Shown here: one piece after another, positions 56,301 through 62,000 of the stretch
Layout of the letters: every line of letters begins with the position of its first letter
Position numbering within the stretch: position 1 is the first letter of the stretch
Source of the DNA: Cryptomeria japonica
Lineage: Eukaryota > Streptophyta > Pinopsida > Cupressales > Cupressaceae
Assembly (NCBI RefSeq): GCF_030272615.1
Contig: NC_081407.1
Span: 378,163,766-378,225,765 of the forward strand
Length of the DNA stretch: 62,000 bases
Direction of reading: 5' to 3'
Translations under genes and position numbers: made by a program
The notes under the pieces: generated by a model
Seen by the model: the letters and a program-made list of their open reading frames with translations, nothing else
The model's database searches: none
Told to the model about the DNA's origin: nothing

Positions 56301-58270
56301 ATTTTTTGATTAAAAAAGTGGGATAGGCCCATATACCATAACAAAATAAAAATTAAGATAGGATCATACTAGAAAAAGTCACCCCAAAGGCATGAAAAAT
56401 GGAAGAGTTCACAAGCAGTGAGACAACCCAAACAACACCCAAAAAGGTAGACCCTTTTTATAAGAGAGGTTTTTGACCCGAGCCATAATTGGAAGGAACC
56501 ATAGTCGTGAAACCACAAGACTATCTAATCAGATAGATTAGTTTAGGAATTCGCCCTGAACCATATTGTTAACAACCTCCTATGAGTTGGAAACAAACCA
56601 ACCATAGGCCAAGCAACAACCAACAAATTTTGGAAGCAATTTCGCAGCATTTTGCTAACAAGGCCAACTTAATAGGTCAATTGTCAACAAGAACATTAAG
56701 GAATAACATCCTAGAAAGGAGAGACATAGGGGAAAATTCCATTGAAAATAATCTAGAAATAAAATGACCCAAATACCTACATAGAAAGAGAGGTCTCGTA
56801 GGCATGAATCCAACAAGGCACCACACATGAAAGGGGGAGAAAGGGTTAGAAGTGGAGATCCTCACGAATGGTAGTGTCCTCTAGTAGTAGAAAGAATCTA
56901 GCACAAAAGAAGGCATACAATATAAGGATCCCTCTCTAGTTAAACACCCCCAAGGTAACCACGAAGAAGAGAAACACTTTGGCACAAGGAGAGAAACCAC
57001 CATGAAGAGAAAGACCATTTTGAAGAACACATAAAAATCCCCAAGCACATCCATCTACAGGAGCATAACTAAACACTGTAGCTTCAAAATCCACCTCCAT
57101 AGGATTGAACTCGAAGGAAAAAAAATGAAGTACCTTCAAAACTCTTGCCAATAGGAATTAACCCAGTAAGGAACCACAGATCAAAGGGGGAGCGAGGTGT
57201 AGAATAAAATATCCTTAATAATGGTAGCGCCCTCCAATAGCAGTAGGAACCCAATGCCAAAGTAGGCATGTAGCATAAAGAGCCCTCTTCAGTTAAAACC
57301 CCCCAAGGTAACCAACCCTCAACACCAATACCAAGTCTGCCCACTTTAGCACAAGAAGAATAACCACTTAGAAGAGAAACGTCCTCCTAAATAACACAAA
57401 AAAACACCCATTAAGAGGATCATCACTAAAGGTCACTCAAAGGAACAAAAAATGAAGCACCTTCAAAACCCTTGGCATGAAGGAAGGGACACAAAAAATC
57501 CAGCCTCCTTGAATGGAAGGCAATACTATCTCAACCTAGAGGCCCACGACACTAAAGGACACCCCCTTGTTCAGAAGACAAACCCCTCTCTATATGACCA
57601 ACAAAACAAAATAGGAGAGTCCACACTTGAAAAAACACAAAGAATGTAAAAAGGTGACCAAAAAGAAGGGGACACCAACCACAACTCTCCCATCACCGAT
57701 CCAACCCCAGAGGAGCACACGAAAAGCATCAATAGATGCAAGATCACCACACGAACACTACAAGGCCAAGAGAAATACATAAGCCACAAAAGCACCATTC
57801 GAAGAAGATAAAAACATGGGGGGAAGTGAAGGGACATAGAGCCAAAGGTAACAACAAAGCCTTAGCCAACAATAACACAAAAAAATAGCAAAGCGGGAAA
57901 GGCCACCAATAATGGTGCAACACCCACCAACCCCTCAAAGTTGAGCAAAGCGTAGAAGAGGAATTCCACCCCCACTAATGGCTCACCTAGTGAACTAATG
58001 AAGGGAATCCTCTGGTCATAGACAAAGGAAAAAAAGGGTTTGAGTAAATGAGATTCAAGATAGGGGCAACCACAAAACCCAAAAGCAAGGGTGAAAGTAG
58101 AAAACCAACAAGATCCACTTCCGGACAACAAACCCATTGTACAAGAGGCAACAAGTTGCATGAAATACCCAACCATTATCACATATTCCCTCTCCTCCAT
58201 CCTTTAAATCATCCCCTATAGAGCTATTGCCTCAAAAAAATCCTAATGGTCCTTATCTACTCCATCTTAT
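56300..58270 (-). repeat. Dispersed repeat R2, long copy, right arm
   Basis: Reverse-oriented counterpart of 11,760-13,800, with two modules at about 56,750-57,020 and 57,080-57,350. The 3' end at 56,300-56,340 contains AAAAAAGTGGGATAGGCCC. Confidence 0.6.
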
Positions 58271-59240
58271 ATAATACATCCTATCCATGTCAATGTGTTA
58301 GATATTTATTTTACTCTTATAGGGAAAAATTGTGTTTTCACTATTCAATTGAATAATGTTTAAGAGTATTGTTTACCCAACATTATGAATTTAGATCAAT
58401 TAATAAATGTGATCAGATGATAAACAATAACATGTTTAAGAATATTCCTTGAAATTTACTGATCAAATTATTTTAAAGACGCTGGCTACTTTTGAGGCAA
58501 TTTTAAGTTCAAATTTTTTTTAAACAAGAAAGATTGATATTAATTTTTCGAATTCTTGTATAGACTAAAATTATCTACTTTATAGTCATAGTCTCTTAAA
58601 TTTATTTGTTGTGTATTCATATTTTTATATAAATGAAATAAATGGTTGTTGTGTTTGTATATATTTTTCTTTAATTCAACAATAAAAATTACCAAAAATA
58701 AGATATATTAATTAAGTATCAAAATAAGTATCACATAAAATTGATGTGATTATGTATCTCGTAAATAAGACAATTTCAAAATAAAATAAAAATTTGAAAT
58801 AAAAATTAAATTGATATCTGTAATATTTATTATCTATAACATTTCTGAACATATTTAAATAAACATATCTATAATACAAACAAGTTCAATAATTGAATGT
58901 TTCAATTTTTTATTATTAATAAGATCATTCTTGAAACACACCAAATGGAAAAGCTCTAAGTAATAGATCTCTACCCCCAATACATTGAAGATAGCTACCC
59001 CACCTCGGCTCCTCTAATCGCAATAGGGTACTCCATCTGAAAGGCATATTTTTATCTTATTTATTTTATTTTATATTTTTTTTTTTGCATGTCGGCTGCT
59101 CTTATTCCAATAACGCAGTCAACCTCAAACGCATATAACAGGGAGTGAGTGAAGATGAAACAGATATATACTTAATTCAGGGTTTATTGAATTGTAAATA
59201 CAAAGCCAGTAAGTGGTCGAAAGTTTGGGAGCTGAAAAGA
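58271..59240 (+). promoter_or_regulatory. Putative promoter and 5' leader of the F-box gene
   Basis: The proximal part (59,046-59,145) is the block best preserved in all four F-box 5' ends: ATATTTTTATCTTATTTATT, TTTATATTTTTTTT, CATGTCGGCTGCTCTTATTCC, CGCATATAACAGGGAG. The A/T-rich TTTATATTTT near 59,068 is a TATA-box candidate. No transcription start can be fixed by eye. Confidence 0.45.
59155..59175 (+). other. Six-codon upstream ORF in the F-box leader
   Basis: ATGAAACAGATATATACTTAA lies 65 bp upstream of the chosen start, in a different frame from the F-box protein. If the leader is transcribed it could reduce translation. Confidence 0.4.
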
Positions 59241-60764
59241 ATGGAGCGAAAATCGATTACAACAGTTGAAGGATACACAGGACAAGGGGATATATCTAAG
59301 CTGCCTCAAGCTATGAAGGAGTTGATATTTGGAAAGCTTACATTTCAATCAATCTGGAGCTCTCGCATGGTTTGTAAGGAATGGAATTTTATTTTGTCTT
59401 CACAAAGTTTTCTGTCTTCGCTGTTCATCCGAAATCTATGGCTTCTTATCTGTGGTCAAGATGAATATAGAAATTGGTGCTGCATGGTCTACTGCTTCTC
59501 TGCACAAAAATGGATGACTCTCCCTCTCTTTATTCTCCCAAATCCTGAGAGAGAGTATATAAGAGATTTATCTATGCTTAGCATAGGGCAGGGATTACTG
59601 TTATTTCGAAAATCTTCCAGTCAATTATTTGTTTGCAATCCCCTTGATAGATCTTATGCAGAGATAGAAATAGATTTGACTGAGAAATTCGTCCATATTG
59701 TGGAGGGAGAAAACAAAGAGCCTTATTTGGTAGTTTGCTCGAATTCTCCAAAATTTAACTTCCAAATTTACCACTATGTTGAAGATTCATGGAGGATTAA
59801 GTGTCAGTTTGCATGGGAAACTAGATCTAGAATATCCTGTCATGAAATGGTTGAGTGTAATGGCGTTCTTTTCTGGAAGGGAGCGTCGCCTACGACTATC
59901 ATCAGTTTCAAAATCCAAGATGAGGGTTTTATCAACCCTGTTACAGTAGCTCCATTACCCCGAAATGTTGAAGATATGCATGCGAATGATTTCTCTATGG
60001 TTTCGTATGGCTCATCTATTCTTGTGGTGGGGATCTTTGACGAGCGGTATGAGCAGTTGCTTGACATGATTGAGCGATCGATTCCACCCAACGTTCCTTC
60101 GCTTGGGGGAACACACCCAGCGCTTGGCGGGATTCATCCATTGCATGGTGGGATTCATCCATTGTACGGCGGAATCCATGCGTCCACATCACACAACAAT
60201 CGGGTTCTTGGCGGGATTCCTGCATCCTCATCACACATGAACAATATGATGCTTGGCCCAATGAACCCATGGCTTGGTGGAATTCACGCATCTATTGGCA
60301 GAAGTCTGCCACCACTTGTTGGAACTGACGCATCCATTCCACACAACAATCCGATTCTTGGTGAAATTAATGCATCCATTCCACACAAAAAACCGAGGCT
60401 GGGAAGAACTCACCCATCACTTGGCGGAATTGAGCCAAACAAGACGGGTATTGTTGTCTGGGAGTTGGCTCAGGACGAGGAAGATAAGTTGGTTTGGAAT
60501 TGGAAAGAGTTTGCAAGAATGCCTCCACAGTCGCTCCCTCAATACCTCCGTAATGATTTGTGGTATCGGAAGTGTGCTTGTGTGGGAGATTACCTGTGCT
60601 TCAGCAGTTTATTCGGTGGCGAGGTGTTTGCATATAATCTGAAGGAAGGGTTTTGGCAATGCCTTCCTCCCTGTAAAATTCATTTCTTTGAAAGGGAACC
60701 GATGATGATGTCATTTGAACCGAAGCTAAATCATTATCAGTTCTTAGGAAAATTGAGAGAGTAA
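59241..60764 (+). CDS. F-box/kelch-like protein with LGGI-repeat insertion
   Basis: 507 residues from the first in-frame ATG (MERKSITTVEGYTGQ). The frame is open 32 codons further upstream but without an ATG. Residues ~20-63 form the F-box (LPQAMKELIFGKLTFQSIWS then RMVCKEWNFILSS), which in this family binds SKP1 in an SCF ubiquitin ligase. Residues ~64-285 and ~402-507 resemble the beta-propeller of plant F-box/kelch proteins of the At5g15710 type (LFVCNPLDRSY, YLVVCSN, VLFWKG, ILVVGIFDE, then VVWELAQDEE, WKEFARMPP, GDYLCFSSLFGG, VFAYNLKEGFWQCLPPC). Between them sits an unusual Gly/His/Pro/Asn-rich insert (~287-398) coded by a minisatellite. It is intronless, flanked by AT-rich DNA, with an uORF upstream, and has a broken inverted paralogue at 9,536-11,112. 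It is the only intact host-type gene in the window. Target unknown. Confidence 0.9.
   Translation: MERKSITTVEGYTGQGDISKLPQAMKELIFGKLTFQSIWSSRMVCKEWNFILSSQSFLSSLFIRNLWLLICGQDEYRNWCCMVYCFSAQKWMTLPLFILPNPEREYIRDLSMLSIGQGLLLFRKSSSQLFVCNPLDRSYAEIEIDLTEKFVHIVEGENKEPYLVVCSNSPKFNFQIYHYVEDSWRIKCQFAWETRSRISCHEMVECNGVLFWKGASPTTIISFKIQDEGFINPVTVAPLPRNVEDMHANDFSMVSYGSSILVVGIFDERYEQLLDMIERSIPPNVPSLGGTHPALGGIHPLHGGIHPLYGGIHASTSHNNRVLGGIPASSSHMNNMMLGPMNPWLGGIHASIGRSLPPLVGTDASIPHNNPILGEINASIPHKKPRLGRTHPSLGGIEPNKTGIVVWELAQDEEDKLVWNWKEFARMPPQSLPQYLRNDLWYRKCACVGDYLCFSSLFGGEVFAYNLKEGFWQCLPPCKIHFFEREPMMMSFEPKLNHYQFLGKLRE
60099..60434 (+). repeat. Coding minisatellite of the F-box gene (LGGI units)
   Basis: About 112 codons of imperfect LGGIHP / LGGIHAS / LGxINASIPHNNP units: 7-residue LHGGIHP and LYGGIHA units at the start, and 14-residue units such as LVGTDASIPHNNPI at the end. 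One 42-bp unit fewer than in the left copy. Confidence 0.9.
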
Positions 60765-61596
60765 GGGATATCATTATTATCGTGATATATGCTAGAGAGG
60801 GAGGGATTATGGTTGTAGTATGTGTACTCTTATATGATTTGTTCAATGTGTGGGTTTTTTTATTAAATAGATATGAAATTGAAATTTTTATGTAATTTAT
60901 TTTTTCTTATATATTTTCTATTAGATAATGTATGAAATTATATATATATAAAGGATTTTTCTAAGTGAAATCTTTATTTGTAACATTTTAATAATTTTTA
61001 AATAAACTATAAATACTAAATATTTACTCTTGCTTAATAATTGTCTTAATAATACATTTGAAATTTGAAAACTTATATATAATCCCACTTCCCATTGATA
61101 CATTTTTATTGTTTACAAATTACCCTCTTTTTTTTCTATTTATATCTTGTAACTTTCACCAAACTAAAGTTGAAATAAGTCAATATAATATAATATAATA
61201 ATATTATTAATAATATATTAAATAAATTTAAAATAAGAAATTTAAGATAACACTGTCATATTTAGTAGAGGTATTATGAATATTATTCATCCGCTTGTTA
61301 ATGTTATTTTTTATGAATTTTTGTTTCTTGTATTATGAACAATTTGATTACATTGAATATGTTTTTCACTTATGACACTATTTAGAAGTTCAAAATTCTT
61401 CCCTATATCTTTTATAAAGGGATTATAGGAATCATTCATTTGTTTGAACCATAAATCTCAACTTAAATTGTACAAAGGGTTTTGGATATTCCTATTTTCC
61501 TTTTTGATAACAAAACTATTGGATAGGACCAATCCCTTTCATTGTATATAATATTCAGACTAACATTTAAAATTTTATAACTCTAACAACTATTTA
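60765..61596. other. 3' flank of the F-box gene
   Basis: AT-rich, homologous in reverse to 8,107-9,535, with a shorter spacer (a deletion relative to the left copy around 61,080). No gene seen. Confidence 0.6.
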
Positions 61597-61598
61597 GT

Positions 61599-62000
61599 CA
61601 CTAATACATTTAGCCTAAAATTCCGACAGAGGTTTCCGATAGAGAAGGTATATTGTGATCAAACTTGATTTTTTTTTGAAAAAATGCCCGATTTCATCGG
61701 AATTCTAATGATAATGCAATGACATTAGGGTTTTTTTAGAAAAAGTACCCGCGTTCGTCGAAATTCCGACGACCGCATGCATTACTTAAAAAAAAAGAAA
61801 AGACAAGGTCATTTCATAAATCCTGCCTCTCATTCATCCCGCCTCTGTAGCAAACCTATGGGTTTAATTATGGCGGGGAAGATCATTGGTGTGACAAACA
61901 CGGCCGCAGCGGGGAACGGGGGAACGAAGTGCCACGGGCACAAACTGCCAAGGGCTGGCACATAACCAGCGCGGACGACCACAAGGGAGCTCAAAATGGG
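61599..62000 (+). mobile_element. CACTA-like DNA transposon terminus, rest off window
   Basis: Homology to the left arm stops here and a sequence starting CACTAATACATTTAGCC begins, preceded by AGT as a possible 3-bp target duplication. The next 180 bp hold short subterminal motifs in both orientations: TTCCGACAGAGG, TTTCCGAT, ATCGGAATT, and the quasi-palindrome GTCGAAATTCCGACGAC at 61,757-61,773. DNA becomes GC-rich after 61,850. CACTA elements share CACTA termini, 3-bp duplications and subterminal repeats. The other end is outside the window. Confidence 0.5.

Larger units (their letters stand above)
52179..61596. repeat. Right arm of the ~10-kb inverted duplication
   Basis: Reverse counterpart of 8,107-18,462. 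It begins at TAGTTGTTCCC (partner GGGAACAACTA ends at 18,462) and is readable to TATTTA at 61,596. It lacks the (TA)n, the fold-back and about 400 bp present at 16,400-16,800. Confidence 0.9.

Noticed and set aside
59145-59240. Upstream extension of the F-box protein by 32 codons
   Set aside because: The extension begins at GTG and has no ATG; plant translation would start at 59,241.
61777-61965. Small open frame near the right edge
   Set aside because: Lies in the CACTA-like terminus, has no recognisable domain, and is cut off by the window.

Overview
The window is nuclear plant DNA: AT-rich, intron-era debris with almost no free-standing genes, dominated by retroelements. Evidence for a plant is a plant-type F-box/kelch-like gene, LINE ORF1 proteins of the DUF4283 plus zinc-knuckle type, copia and gypsy-like LTR elements primed by plant-style primer binding sites (one clear tRNA-iMet site), PPR fragments and an eL22 (RPL22) fragment. 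The very high density of old, nested elements suggests a large-genome seed plant, possibly a gymnosperm, but the species cannot be fixed from sequence alone.

Layout. 1-4.35 kb: LINE copy A on the minus strand, running off the left edge. 4.85-8.96 kb: AT-rich duplicated flank sequence. 8.1-18.46 kb: left arm of a large inverted duplication, carrying a broken F-box gene (minus), a truncated second copy of that gene's 5' end, two copies of a dispersed repeat called R2 here, and decayed coding remnants. 18.46-20.73 kb: two long microsatellites around an eL22 pseudogene fragment. 20.73-32.30 kb: a complete 11.6-kb non-coding LTR element (4.18-kb and 3.61-kb LTRs around a 3.8-kb internal domain with no gag-pol), which matches the LARD class. 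32.3-36.5 kb: a LINE-type retroposon fragment, then a non-autonomous LTR element (minus) with a repeat-bearing acidic ORF. 36.5-37.0 kb: a gap of exactly 500 N. 37.0-40.86 kb: LINE copy B (plus), ending in a 33-bp hairpin. 41.4-43.5 kb: another copy of the AT-rich flank and three 35-nt quasi-palindromes. 44.4-48.0 kb: a non-autonomous copia element (minus) with gag and protease followed by an unknown acidic ORF in place of integrase/RT. 48.3-52.2 kb: PPR fragment, a gypsy-like LTR, and a decayed LINE. 52.18-61.60 kb: the right inverted arm, carrying the only intact gene, an F-box protein (59,241-60,764, plus). 61.6 kb to the end: the start of a CACTA-like transposon.

How it fits together. The F-box locus seems first to have undergone a partial tandem duplication (full gene plus a promoter/5' fragment about 5 kb away). 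The whole block was then duplicated in inverted orientation with a 34-kb spacer. One copy decayed (two nonsense changes and a 17-bp duplication) while the other stayed open. The most distinctive feature is a minisatellite-encoded LGGI-rich insertion of about 110 residues inside the putative beta-propeller, which differs in repeat number between the two copies. The spacer then filled with transposons, of which the LARD-like element and the LINE pair look youngest (LTR-LTR and copy-copy differences of a few percent by eye, against about 12% at protein level between the two F-box copies).
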